NCBI GenBank assembly: GCA_001791715.1
Contig: MGFD01000004.1
Span: 1-16,293 of the forward strand
DNA length: 16,293 nt
Reading direction: 5' to 3'
DNA from: Candidatus Uhrbacteria bacterium RIFOXYB2_FULL_45_11
GTDB lineage: Bacteria > Patescibacteriota > Patescibacteriia > UBA9934 > GWF2-40-263
Notes under the pieces: generated by a model
Told to the model about the DNA's origin: nothing
The model's database searches: none
What the model saw: the letters and a program-made list of their open reading frames with translations, nothing else
Shown here: positions 1 to 6,198 of the stretch, piece after piece
How the letters are laid out: the number at the start of each line of letters is the position of its first letter
Position numbering within the stretch: the first letter of the stretch is position 1
Program-made: the position numbers and the translations under genes

Positions 1-792
1 TTCTCCACACAACTTCAAAGTCTTGAAAATATTCTCAAAAACCCAAAACACCGTGGAATTCTTGGAGAATACTGGCTTGAGTCACTTCTTGGACAAGTTC
101 TTGCGCCAGGACAATATGAAATGCAATACGACCTCGGCATGGATGAAACAACAGGTCAGAAGCTCATTCCAGACGCTGTTATCCATATTAAAGAAATGTT
201 GATTCCAATTGATTCAAAGTTTTCTCTTGAAAATTACAACAAAATCTCAAATGAACAAGATGCGGAACTTCGCGAACAACTCGAAAAAGAATTTAAATCA
301 GATGTAAAGAAGCGAATCGACGAAACCTCAAAGTACATTCGGCCAGACAAAGGCACAACAAACTTTGCGTTCATGTTTATTCCAGCAGAAGGTGTGTATC
401 ACAACCTGATCAATTCGAGTGTAGGAGCCGTAAAGGTAAATGCGCGCAACCTGATCGAGTATGCATTCGAGAAAGGCGTCATGATTGTGGCTCCAACTTC
501 ATTCTTCGCCTATTTACAGACAGTTATTCTTGGACTCAAGGCCTTACAAATTGAAGATTCCGTTAAAGACATTCAACTCCAGGCCGAAGCACTCGTGAAG
601 CACATGAAAGCTTATGAGGATTATCACAATAAACTTGGAAAGAACCTGGAAACAACCGTGCGGGCCTTTAATGCTTCAACCGGCGAGCTAAAGAAGGTCG
701 ACAAAGACGTATTCCGCATTACTCAAGGTGCAGCCGGAAAAATCCTTGAACCAATAGAAATTGAGCTCGGAAGCCAAATGCTTGACGAATAG
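1..792 (+). CDS. rmuC: DNA recombination protein RmuC, C-terminal part (5' end outside window)
   Basis: The reading frame is open from base 1 and ends at TAG 790-792, giving 263 residues, so the N-terminus (usually a membrane anchor and long coiled coil) lies outside the window. Visible RmuC signatures are KHRGILGEYWLESLL (about residues 16-30), IPIDSKFSLENY (about 68-79), a block with MFIPAEGVYHNLI (about 126-138) and MIVAPTSFFAYLQTV (about 161-175), followed by a helical tail. RmuC proteins limit DNA inversion and rearrangement at inverted repeats. The conserved core is related to PD-(D/E)xK nucleases, and the D-S-K motif fits that fold. A short GGGGA-TTT-TCCC hairpin follows the stop, but without a T-run it is not a convincing terminator, so read-through into rpsT is possible. 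Confidence 0.93.
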   Translation, partial: FSTQLQSLENILKNPKHRGILGEYWLESLLGQVLAPGQYEMQYDLGMDETTGQKLIPDAVIHIKEMLIPIDSKFSLENYNKISNEQDAELREQLEKEFKSDVKKRIDETSKYIRPDKGTTNFAFMFIPAEGVYHNLINSSVGAVKVNARNLIEYAFEKGVMIVAPTSFFAYLQTVILGLKALQIEDSVKDIQLQAEALVKHMKAYEDYHNKLGKNLETTVRAFNASTGELKKVDKDVFRITQGAAGKILEPIEIELGSQMLDE

Positions 793-900
793 GGGATTTT
801 CCCATAAACTTCGACCAATCCGTATCGCTCTCACGGAATGTGATAGACACAAAGGAAGATATAGCCTTTCCGTCTTGTCCCAAAAATTATTTTTTATATT

Positions 901-1170
901 ATGCCAAACAAAGAAAACGCCAAAAAACAGATGCGCAAAGATGAAAAGCTCGCACAACACAACAAAGTCATCAATGCAGAAATTAAGTCTCTTCGTGTAA
1001 AGTTGCGCAAGTTGATTGATGCAAAAAATCTTTCCGAAGCAACAGAAGTCGCAAAACTTGTCAGTAAAAAATTTGACAAAGCGGTTTCAAAAAACATCGT
1101 CAAAAAAAATACCGCTGCACGTTTGAAGTCTCGTCTCGCAAAAAAAGTGAACGCACTGAAAACAAAGTAA
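901..1170 (+). CDS. rpsT: 30S ribosomal protein S20
   Basis: This 89-residue, strongly basic protein matches S20 in length and in its landmarks: an N-terminal MPNKENAKKQMRKDEK stretch, NKVINAEIKSLRVKLRKLI in the middle, and the C-terminal signature IVKKNTAARLKSRLAKKVN (about residues 65-83). S20 binds 16S rRNA in the small subunit body as a helical bundle. There is no Shine-Dalgarno sequence. The bases before the ATG are an A/T-rich stretch (about 881-900), and the only AGGA-like run (853-857) is over 40 nt away. I could not find a clear promoter just upstream. It is followed directly by a strong terminator, so it forms the end of a unit or a monocistronic unit. Confidence 0.96.
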   Translation: MPNKENAKKQMRKDEKLAQHNKVINAEIKSLRVKLRKLIDAKNLSEATEVAKLVSKKFDKAVSKNIVKKNTAARLKSRLAKKVNALKTK

Positions 1171-1212
1171 AATAAAATCCGCCCGGCAGCTGCCGAGCGG
1201 ATTTTATTTTCC
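1169..1212 (+). terminator. Intrinsic terminator of rpsT
   Basis: A long near-perfect hairpin begins at the rpsT stop codon. The arms AAATAAAATCCG and CGGATTTTATTT flank an internal GC-rich palindrome GGCAGCTGCC. The A-rich left arm and T-rich right arm would let it act in either direction. Confidence 0.9.
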
Positions 1213-1222
1213 ACAACACCCG

Positions 1223-1251
1223 TTGACAAACACAAAAATTTTTGATGAAAT
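1223..1251 (+). promoter_or_regulatory. Possible promoter upstream of the PemK/MazF gene
   Basis: A perfect -35 TTGACA lies at 1223-1228. The best hexamer at 17-bp spacing is TGAAAT (1246-1251), which matches four of six positions. A start near 1258 would place the hairpin 1269-1307 immediately in the leader. The -10 is weak, so confidence is limited. Confidence 0.45.
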
Positions 1252-1268
1252 GTTTATAGAAAAAATTT

Positions 1269-1307
1269 GAACTCCTGAATGATAATCATTTGGGAGTTCT
1301 TTTTTAT
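1269..1307 (+). terminator. Terminator-like hairpin in the leader of the PemK/MazF gene
   Basis: Arms GAACTCC (1269-1275) and GGAGTTC (1293-1299) enclose a second pairing segment AATGA-TAA-TCATT, followed by a run of six T (1299-1305). It looks like a complete intrinsic terminator placed between a TTGACA element and the toxin start. It could attenuate toxin transcription, end a roughly 50-nt small RNA, or (because an A-run precedes it) stop antisense transcripts. Confidence 0.7.
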
Positions 1308-1321
1308 TTAAAACTCAATCT

Positions 1322-1726
1322 ATGAAAAATTTCGATGTATGTAATCAGGAGAAAAAAGAAATAGAGCAAGTAAGTCCGTTTGAATTTGAATTCAATGAAA
1401 GAGAGATCTGGTGGTGCTCCATTGGGTTAAATATTGGGAATGAAGAAGATGGAAAAAATACGTTTCATGAACGACCTGTTTTGATTTTGAAAAAATTTAA
1501 CAAACACATGACGTGGATTCTTCCCACAACATCCAATGAAAAACAAAATATTTTTTATCATCAACTATTCTATATGCATCAGCGTTTTTCGGTTATTTTG
1601 TCTCAATTGCGACTTATAAGTTCAAAGCGATTACGAAGAAGAATGGTAAAGATTACTGAGCGTGATTTCATTAGTATACAAAACAAAGTCATACTGCTTA
1701 TAAAAAAAGCGGAACCTTCAATGTGA
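1322..1726 (+). CDS. PemK/MazF-family endoribonuclease toxin, orphan
   Basis: This 134-residue protein has the PemK/MazF layout of the CPR type: REIWWCSIGLNIG (residues 27-39), an acidic loop, then ERPVLILKKFN (50-60), WILPTTS (65-71), and near the C-terminus SVILSQLRLISSKRLRRRMVKI. R51 and T69/T70 correspond to the Arg and Thr/Ser that form the MazF catalytic site, so the enzyme looks intact. Characterised relatives cleave single-stranded mRNA at short motifs and are normally neutralised by a small antitoxin encoded next door. None is visible here: the 110 bp upstream hold only a terminator-like hairpin, and the next gene is a nuclease. The ATG has no Shine-Dalgarno. The first 20 or so residues are not part of the fold, so an internal start is possible. 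Toxin activity is not shown by sequence alone. Confidence 0.85.
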   Translation: MKNFDVCNQEKKEIEQVSPFEFEFNEREIWWCSIGLNIGNEEDGKNTFHERPVLILKKFNKHMTWILPTTSNEKQNIFYHQLFYMHQRFSVILSQLRLISSKRLRRRMVKITERDFISIQNKVILLIKKAEPSM

Positions 1727-1733
1727 AGGTTCC
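1702..1733 (-). terminator. Minus-strand intrinsic terminator overlapping the 3' end of the PemK/MazF gene
   Basis: A perfect 10-bp stem GGAACCTTCA / TGAAGGTTCC (1711-1733) with a 3-nt loop covers the toxin stop codon. Read on the minus strand it is followed by GC and seven T (1702-1708). Read on the plus strand it is followed by TCGGGTG, with no T-run. It is therefore oriented for transcripts moving leftward, most plausibly those from the TrmB gene at 2332-3102. Confidence 0.75.
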
Positions 1734-1780
1734 TCGGGTGCCGAATGGCAATTTGTAAATACACACTAACAAGAAATTCT

Positions 1781-2323
1781 ATGATTGTCAAACCAAACAC
1801 TTATACGAAAAAACTTTCTTTCTGCCTTATTCTTTTTTTTGGAATCTCTTATTCCTGGTTCTATTACACCTCTACAAACGCTCATGCGATCGATATCAAA
1901 CAAGCCAAAACAGCGTTCGAATCGCAAGTCATTCGTGTTGTTGATGGCGACACGATTATTGTTGCATTGAATCAGAAACCAGAAACAATTCGATTTATTG
2001 GTATCAACACACCGGAAACCGTTGCACCAAATCGTCCTGTGCAATGTTACGGACCAGAAGCTTCTGCGCGCACAAAAGAACTCCTCACAAATAAAATTGT
2101 GAGGCTGGAACAAGACCATTCACAAGACAATCACGATCAATATAAACGATTATTGCGCTACGTATTTCTCGAAGAAGACAACATCAATCGTCTACTCGTA
2201 CGCGAGGGATATGCAAAAGAATATACGTATAAAATTCCCTACCAATATCAAAAAGAATTTCGTGCCGAACAAAAAACGGCAAAGAAAAATAAGGTTGGGT
2301 TGTGGGGCGCATGCACCCCTTAA
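1781..2323 (+). CDS. Thermonuclease (staphylococcal nuclease-like), exported or membrane-anchored
   Basis: Using the ATG at 1781 gives 180 residues. A basic N-terminus (about residues 1-11) is followed by a hydrophobic segment (about 12-30) ending in NAHA, which fits a signal peptide or single anchor. The SNase domain covers about 48-178. VVDGDT (53-58) supplies the first Asp, IRFIGINTPE (70-79) supplies R71 and E79, and YKRLLRY (121-127) supplies R123; these correspond to Asp21, Arg35, Glu43 and Arg87 of the S. aureus enzyme. The Asp40 position is Asn (N76), a substitution I recall as common in bacterial homologues. C89 and C177 could form a disulfide outside the cell. Members cleave DNA and RNA with Ca2+; in a reduced-genome organism the likely role is nutrient nucleotide scavenging (inference). 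An in-frame ATG at 1745 would precede the signal with unlikely residues. No Shine-Dalgarno is seen. Confidence 0.9.
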   Translation: MIVKPNTYTKKLSFCLILFFGISYSWFYYTSTNAHAIDIKQAKTAFESQVIRVVDGDTIIVALNQKPETIRFIGINTPETVAPNRPVQCYGPEASARTKELLTNKIVRLEQDHSQDNHDQYKRLLRYVFLEEDNINRLLVREGYAKEYTYKIPYQYQKEFRAEQKTAKKNKVGLWGACTP

Positions 2324-2331
2324 CCTCAGGA

Positions 2332-3102
2332 TCAATTTTGTATTGCTTGTGCACCAATCCAAGCCAGTTCAAAAAATGCACGCTGTGTGTCTGCTGCATC
2401 CATAGATTCAATCAAGATTCCTATTTGTTCTTTTAACGATATGATCGCAACTTTATTCTCAAAAATATTGATTTCATTTTTGAACGGAAATTTTTTTCCA
2501 GAAACGAGTCGTGACTCTCGCAATTCCATTTGATTGTTGGCTTGATGTTTTTGCGCGTCCACAGAATCTGTTGCGATCGTTCGCATATGAATTTTTTGCT
2601 TCACGCGTCTTGCAAGATAGTCGGTAATCCACGCTTCATCAAACATTTCATACAAAAGTTCTGCGGGTGTGATCGATAAAATTTCTGCACCGGATTTTAT
2701 CAAAAGCGTTTCTTCATAAATCTGTTTTAATCCCTCCACACCTTCAAACAATTTCACCTTTGGTTTTGATGGGATCGCATTGTAAAGTGAACTAAGCTCC
2801 GGAAGAAGAGAAGTGAGATGTTGTTCTTTTTTCAACGCTGCCTGCTGTTCTTCTTTTACGGCCATTAAAGCTTTTTTAGGATTTTCAGCCAGATACATCC
2901 GGTGCTTATTTTTTGTTTGATAGGTAACGAGTCCACGCAAAATTAAATTATCAAGTGCTTTATACACGGACGTACGTTTAACTTTAGACTTTAGGGTGAT
3001 CTCTTGAATAGAGGATTCGCCGAGCTTCAAAAGAAGCAAATAAACCGCGACCTGGTTTTTATGTAAACCAAATTGTTCAAGAGAAGATTCAATATGTGTC
3101 AT
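2332..3102 (-). CDS. TrmB-family transcriptional regulator 1
   Basis: The 256-residue protein starts with a winged helix (about residues 5-75). It has the TrmB pattern: a GL-KNQVAVYLLLLKLGESS-IQEI turn, a recognition helix with KRTSVYKALDNLILRGLV, and a wing TKNKHRMYLAENP. A helical linker (about 78-108) leads to a C-terminal ligand domain with VKLFEGVEGLKQIYEETL and a late ELRESRLVSG...VAIISLKEQIGILIES block that TrmB 3 also carries. Characterised TrmB proteins in archaea sense sugars, but the ligand in CPR bacteria is unknown. The promoter has a palindrome over its -10, which suggests autoregulation. It is divergent from the 3280-4305 operon, its most likely other target. It ends 8 bp from the convergent nuclease gene without its own terminator. 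There is no Shine-Dalgarno before the ATG. Confidence 0.88.
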   Translation of the reverse strand: MTHIESSLEQFGLHKNQVAVYLLLLKLGESSIQEITLKSKVKRTSVYKALDNLILRGLVTYQTKNKHRMYLAENPKKALMAVKEEQQAALKKEQHLTSLLPELSSLYNAIPSKPKVKLFEGVEGLKQIYEETLLIKSGAEILSITPAELLYEMFDEAWITDYLARRVKQKIHMRTIATDSVDAQKHQANNQMELRESRLVSGKKFPFKNEINIFENKVAIISLKEQIGILIESMDAADTQRAFFELAWIGAQAIQN

Positions 3103-3139
3103 ACATTTTGTTGACGCTTTATTGGCGTCACTTATGACG

Positions 3140-3156
3140 AATTTATACCATAAATT
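3140..3156. promoter_or_regulatory. Candidate operator over the TrmB 1 -10 element
   Basis: The 17-bp inverted repeat AATTTAT-ACC-ATAAATT has perfect 7-bp arms and covers the -10 hexamer of the TrmB 1 promoter. Binding here would block the promoter. TrmB 1 itself is the natural candidate binder, but this is inference from position and symmetry. Confidence 0.6.
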
Positions 3157-3170
3157 TGCTAAATTGTCAA
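3142..3170 (-). promoter_or_regulatory. Promoter of TrmB regulator 1
   Basis: On the minus strand a perfect -35 TTGACA (3165-3170) is followed by 17 bp and the -10 TATAAA (3142-3147) with an extended TGG just before it. The expected start is near 3135, about 33 nt from the ATG. The leader carries a small hairpin TGACGC / GCGTCA (3112-3130). Confidence 0.85.
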
Positions 3171-3192
3171 TTTATTTGATGACTCCATCATC

Positions 3193-3221
3193 TTGACAAA
3201 TAAACAATTTTCTCCTAATCT
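3193..3221 (+). promoter_or_regulatory. Possible promoter of the 3280-4305 operon
   Basis: A perfect TTGACA (3193-3198) is followed after 17 bp by TAATCT (3216-3221), a weak -10. A better -10-like TATATT/TATTAT lies at 3248-3255 without a good -35. One of the two should drive the operon. Confidence 0.45.
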
Positions 3222-3228
3222 TTTTTTC

Positions 3229-3250
3229 ATACAAGAAGTACTGCTTGTAT
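3229..3250. promoter_or_regulatory. Inverted repeat between promoter and start of the 3280 operon
   Basis: ATACAAG and CTTGTAT form perfect 7-bp arms separated by 8 bp, about 30 bp before the GTG start. It could be an operator or an mRNA leader hairpin. It does not resemble the palindrome at 3140-3156. Confidence 0.5.
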
Positions 3251-3279
3251 ATTATCTCACCCACACAAAGGAGAAGTTC

Positions 3280-3795
3280 GTGCATAATCAGACAGGAAAA
3301 CCCCTTTGGGAACAGGCAATCAATGATTCGATGCAGGCTATCGAAAAAAGGAATGAAGAAAAACAACAAGCGACTCTGAGCGAACAAGATCGTATCAATG
3401 AAAATCGAACAAAAGCAGAAGCTGTCACAAGAGAGCTAGAAGCATTCTTCGAAAGTGCCGAATGGGATACCGTACAACTTCTCCTACGCACGGCTCGCCT
3501 AAGAGACGATTCATTTGAGCGTATTCAAATCATCCGCGCGCATTTTGCAACTCATGATTACAGCAAGCTTCCCATCAAAGAAAATATCTATTTGGATTCA
3601 GACGGTCTTTCTCAGTCACCAAAAGAAACCGTAGAAAAAATTCTTGCCGTCGACGAGGCTTCTCGCCACATGAGCATCAACAGATATACACCATGTACAT
3701 GCGAAATGATTGTGAGGGGAGATAACCTTGAGGAGCTTGTGCAGACTATTCGTGCACAACTAGATCGAATTGCAAGATGGATCTCAATTCTGTGA
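3280..3795 (+). CDS. Unknown protein, first gene of a two-gene operon
   Basis: I do not recognise this 171-residue protein. The GTG at 3280 is chosen because an AAAGGAG Shine-Dalgarno (3268-3274) sits at proper distance; an upstream TTG at 3193 lies inside the promoter. The N-terminal half (about residues 10-60) is charged and helical, probably a coiled coil (QAIEKRNEEKQQATLSEQDR). It is followed by an aromatic/aliphatic segment with EWDTVQLLLRTARLRDDSFERI, then a C-terminal part containing PCTCEM (about residues 137-142) and an amphipathic helix LEELVQTIRAQLDRI. There is no signal peptide or membrane segment, so it is probably cytoplasmic. It lies 12 bp before the next gene and is divergent from TrmB 1. 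Confidence 0.8.
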   Translation: MHNQTGKPLWEQAINDSMQAIEKRNEEKQQATLSEQDRINENRTKAEAVTRELEAFFESAEWDTVQLLLRTARLRDDSFERIQIIRAHFATHDYSKLPIKENIYLDSDGLSQSPKETVEKILAVDEASRHMSINRYTPCTCEMIVRGDNLEELVQTIRAQLDRIARWISIL

Positions 3796-3807
3796 CATGG
3801 AGGAAGT

Positions 3808-4305
3808 ATGCATGAAGATACTGTGACCCAAGACACACAACAACCATGTGTATCTGAGACAAATGACGCTGTGTTTAACGTAACGTATGAGTCCTTAAAA
3901 GCGCTCATTCAAAAACGCCTTGATCGTTTTCGAACAAACAGTCCGCAATTCGCACATGAATACGAAGGATACGAAAAGCACTGCTGTCGTATGGCTATGG
4001 TCATTGCCTTGTATATCAAGGGGCAGATTCTCAAAAAAATCGAGCAAGAACATCTCAATGAGAAAGAGCTTGCGATTCGCATCACGCAAGAATCCAAAGA
4101 AGCCATTTCCGCATTCATGCAATTACCAGACGAAACACAAGAAACAATTGTTTATGAAATGAGAAATGCAAGTGGTCATTCGTTTGCAACTGCGTGTCGT
4201 CTTGCGGAGTATATGCTAAGCGAAAACCCTGAGCATTTCGTTGAAGCGCATGCGGCGATGGCACGCCTTGCAGGATGCAAAGCATGCGGATGTCACGATC
4301 AATAA
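3808..4305 (+). CDS. Unknown protein with C-terminal Cys cluster, second gene of the operon
   Basis: This 165-residue protein is not recognised. It starts at an ATG with GGAGG (3799-3803) unusually close, 4 nt away. Predicted structure is mostly helical: FNVTYESLKALIQKRLDRF, then HCCRMAMVIALYIKGQILKKIEQEHLNEKELAIRI, then a long helix to the end. It ends in CKACGCH-DQ, a compact Cys/His group. Together with an internal HCC this could bind a metal or form a redox centre, but the pattern is not a standard zinc ribbon. It is probably cytoplasmic and co-transcribed with the preceding gene, since it lies only 12 bp downstream and a terminator follows. Confidence 0.8.
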   Translation: MHEDTVTQDTQQPCVSETNDAVFNVTYESLKALIQKRLDRFRTNSPQFAHEYEGYEKHCCRMAMVIALYIKGQILKKIEQEHLNEKELAIRITQESKEAISAFMQLPDETQETIVYEMRNASGHSFATACRLAEYMLSENPEHFVEAHAAMARLAGCKACGCHDQ

Positions 4306-4337
4306 AGTAAATGAGGCTATCGATTCACCCAAAACTC

Positions 4338-4369
4338 AAACCACCGGCATTTCTGCACGGTGGTTTTTT
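4338..4369 (+). terminator. Terminator between the 3280 operon and holA
   Basis: Stem AAACCACCG / CGGTGGTTT (4338-4366) with an 11-nt loop is followed by a run of T to 4369. It ends the plus-strand operon. Reading leftward it is followed by TTTGAGTTTT, so it may also end the convergent holA transcript, whose stop lies at 4370-4372. Confidence 0.85.
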
Positions 4370-5344
4370 CTATTTTTTAAGAAGTGATATTGTTACCAAA
4401 TCCACCGCCAAATCCGCGCTCATCCCACCGTTCTTCATCGCACGATCAAACTCAAAGAGTTGTGCATGTGCGTCAAGGAGTTGTGTGAGCGAAAAGTTTT
4501 TCGCTTGTGTGACGAGTTTCGATGCGACGAACGGATGCACATCGAGCTCGGTCGCAATCACGTTTTTATCTGCGCGTGGATTCTGATCGAGCACCGAGCG
4601 CGCGCCGAGCAATAAGCGAATCTGGCGCGTAAACATACTCATCAAATAATAATCATCTGAACCGGCGAAACGTTCTTCTTCAAGCATGCGCACCGTTGCT
4701 CGAATATCTTTTCTTGAAAGTGCATCAACAAGATCAAAAATTTTTCCTTCAAAGTTTGCTTGTACAAGTTGCGTCACCATTGTCTCCGTGATCGTTGCGC
4801 CGTTTGCGTACGCAACAAGTTTATCAATCTCATGACTCATCAGCCACAAGTCTGCACCCACGCGTTCAATGAGCGCACGAAGCGCGCCGGACTCGATAGC
4901 GGATCCTTTCGACTTACAACGATCCGCAATCCATGTTGTGAGCGATGTGCCCGCAAGAGCAGGGAACGGATACGTATGAACCTGAGCTTGTTCTTTCAAT
5001 GTTTTAAACAACGGTTTCTTTTCGATCGCGTCGACAGCTTTCGACTCCCACAAGATAACGATCGTCGAATCCGGTGTTCTCGAAAGCCCTGACTCCCAAA
5101 GCGCGAGATCCTCTTTTTTTACCGAGTCGATCAAATCTCGAATAATCACCATGCGGTGTTTCGAAAGGAAAGGCATGGTTGTCACCGCTTGGATGACATC
5201 TCCGACGATAAGCTTTCCATCCGCAGACGGAAAAACAACGGTATTCAAACCGGAAGGATCATGTTTCTCACGAAACGCAGATTTAAGTTGCGAGACTTTT
5301 TCCTGTGTGCGAAAACCGTCATCGCCGTAGACAAATAACAACAT
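4370..5344 (-). CDS. holA: DNA polymerase III subunit delta
   Basis: The 324-residue product from the ATG at 5344 has the delta-subunit layout. It begins with MLLFVYGDDGFRTQEKVSQLKSAF, as HolA does. An AAA+-like region without a functional Walker motif contains MPFLSKHRMVIIRDL and DSTIVILWESKA. The lid and collar regions include GADLWLMSHEIDKLVAYA and FEGKIFDLVDALSRKD, and the C-terminal helical domain has MFTRQIRLLLGARSVLDQ. Length matches the family (about 320-345). Delta opens the beta sliding clamp and, with gamma/tau and delta', loads it. Upstream in-frame codons to 5431 run into the leader palindromes and are not typical of HolA. No Shine-Dalgarno is present. Confidence 0.9.
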   Translation of the reverse strand: MLLFVYGDDGFRTQEKVSQLKSAFREKHDPSGLNTVVFPSADGKLIVGDVIQAVTTMPFLSKHRMVIIRDLIDSVKKEDLALWESGLSRTPDSTIVILWESKAVDAIEKKPLFKTLKEQAQVHTYPFPALAGTSLTTWIADRCKSKGSAIESGALRALIERVGADLWLMSHEIDKLVAYANGATITETMVTQLVQANFEGKIFDLVDALSRKDIRATVRMLEEERFAGSDDYYLMSMFTRQIRLLLGARSVLDQNPRADKNVIATELDVHPFVASKLVTQAKNFSLTQLLDAHAQLFEFDRAMKNGGMSADLAVDLVTISLLKK

Positions 5345-5353
5345 ATTATGAAG

Positions 5354-5414
5354 GGGATGGTCACGACCATCCCGTTTGTAAACGGATTGTATCGTTGATT
5401 TAAGAGTGGAACAA
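5354..5414 (-). promoter_or_regulatory. holA promoter and double-palindrome leader
   Basis: On the minus strand TTGTTC (5409-5414), a 17-bp spacer and TACAAT (5386-5391) form a plausible promoter. Directly downstream lie two adjacent inverted repeats: CCGTTT-GT-AAACGG (5372-5385) and GGGATGGTC-AC-GACCATCCC (5354-5373). The second ends about 10 nt before the ATG. They could be operator sites or leader hairpins that hide the start region. Confidence 0.6.
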
Positions 5415-5421
5415 GGGAACA

Positions 5422-5450
5422 AAAATCCCATAGATTGTGAATCTATGGGG
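5422..5450 (-). terminator. Minus-strand terminator downstream of the 171-aa gene
   Basis: A perfect 10-bp stem CCCATAGATT / AATCTATGGG (5428-5450, 3-nt loop) is followed on the minus strand by ATTTTTG. It lies just upstream of the holA promoter and should insulate holA from the gene at 5512-6027. Confidence 0.85.
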
Positions 5451-5463
5451 TGAAGAAGGTTGA

Positions 5464-5503
5464 GGAAAATTTCAAGCCTCGTCTATAAGACGGGATCTTG
5501 AAA
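5464..5503 (-). terminator. Extended 3' hairpin of the 171-aa gene
   Basis: Eight bases after the stop codon a two-tier hairpin forms: TTTCAAG / CTTGAAA outer arms (5470-5503) and CGTCT / AGACG inner arms with a 3-nt loop. It is followed leftward by ATTTTCC. It may be a first terminator in tandem with 5422-5450, or a 3' stabiliser. Confidence 0.65.
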
Positions 5504-5511
5504 CTCTAGGA

Positions 5512-6027
5512 CTAGTTTTGCACAGGAGCAACGAACACAATCTTGTCGCCAGGAGACCAGAAGTAGCCACGATAACCATTTCCAGTGCTGAGAAAAAGGC
5601 CGGCGTCGTCGCAGTACAGATTGAAGATTTGCAAGGTACTTCCCCCAGGGCTAAGCGCCTCTTCCATCGCGAGCCAAACCTTTTCCCCGTTCGGCTGATC
5701 TTTATAGACCAGCCGAAGAGCCGGACCAACTTCAGCAGGACAAAGTTGGCCCCCTTGAGCCAGAATGGCCGCATGAAGTTCTTTTGTGTGTCCGCCTTTT
5801 ATAAGACCCAATTCCCCAACGGTTATGCACACCAGCCGCACCTCCATTGGAGTTTGAGAATACGTACTTCCTTTCATTATGTGCCACGCCCAATTCGTAA
5901 CATTCTCCTTGAGAGCTAAAAGATAATTGATGGGATTTTTATAAAATCCCAGGGTGATGATTTTCCAGATGGGGAAAAGGCATTTTGCCTGATCAATGGT
6001 CAATTCACTGTTTTCCAAGTTATTCAC
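5512..6027 (-). CDS. Conserved protein of a patescibacterial family, function unknown
   Basis: The 171-residue product starts at GTG 6027, supported by AGGAG (6034-6038). The C-terminal half carries the pattern I recall from many CPR hypothetical proteins, often several per genome: GQLCPAEVGPALRLVYKDQP (about residues 93-112), then NGEKVWLAMEEAL, FNLYCDDAGLFLSTG, and a final GYRGYFWSPGDKIVFV. The N-terminal half is helical, with CLFPIWKIITLGFYKNPINY. No catalytic motif, membrane span or signal is visible. The family assignment rests on memory of the motif, not on a search. It has its own strong promoter with a leader of about 110 nt, and lies back to back with TrmB 2, which could regulate it. 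Confidence 0.8.
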   Translation of the reverse strand: MNNLENSELTIDQAKCLFPIWKIITLGFYKNPINYLLALKENVTNWAWHIMKGSTYSQTPMEVRLVCITVGELGLIKGGHTKELHAAILAQGGQLCPAEVGPALRLVYKDQPNGEKVWLAMEEALSPGGSTLQIFNLYCDDAGLFLSTGNGYRGYFWSPGDKIVFVAPVQN

Positions 6028-6040
6028 GAGAAACTCCTAG

Positions 6041-6060
6041 TGGCAATCCATCGATTGCCA
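6041..6060 (-). promoter_or_regulatory. Leader hairpin directly before the ribosome binding site of the 171-aa gene
   Basis: TGGCAATC-CATC-GATTGCCA is a perfect 8-bp stem with a 4-nt loop, ending 2 nt before the AGGAG element. Its position suggests translation control or mRNA protection. I do not recognise a known riboswitch. Confidence 0.6.
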
Positions 6061-6144
6061 TGTTTTTCGAATAGATTCTTTTTTTAGGGTAGTAAGTCGA
6101 CGTTAACTTCCCACCACTTGATCAATGTTTATTCTTGTGACATC

Positions 6145-6173
6145 AGTATACCACTTTTTTACATTTTTGTCAA
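6145..6173 (-). promoter_or_regulatory. Promoter of the 171-aa gene
   Basis: On the minus strand a perfect -35 TTGACA (6168-6173), a 17-bp spacer and -10 TATACT (6145-6150), preceded by an extended TGG, form one of the best promoters in the window. The start would be near 6138, leaving a leader of about 110 nt before the GTG. Confidence 0.88.
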
Positions 6174-6198
6174 TAATCTAGTTACACTATTTTAGCTA

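Noticed and set aside
688..960. Small minus-strand frame between rmuC and rpsT
   Set aside because: It overlaps the end of rmuC, has no start signals and no recognisable features.
1711..1733. Hairpin at the toxin stop as the plus-strand terminator of the toxin gene
   Set aside because: The T-run is only on the minus-strand side; on the plus strand the stem is followed by TCGGGTG.
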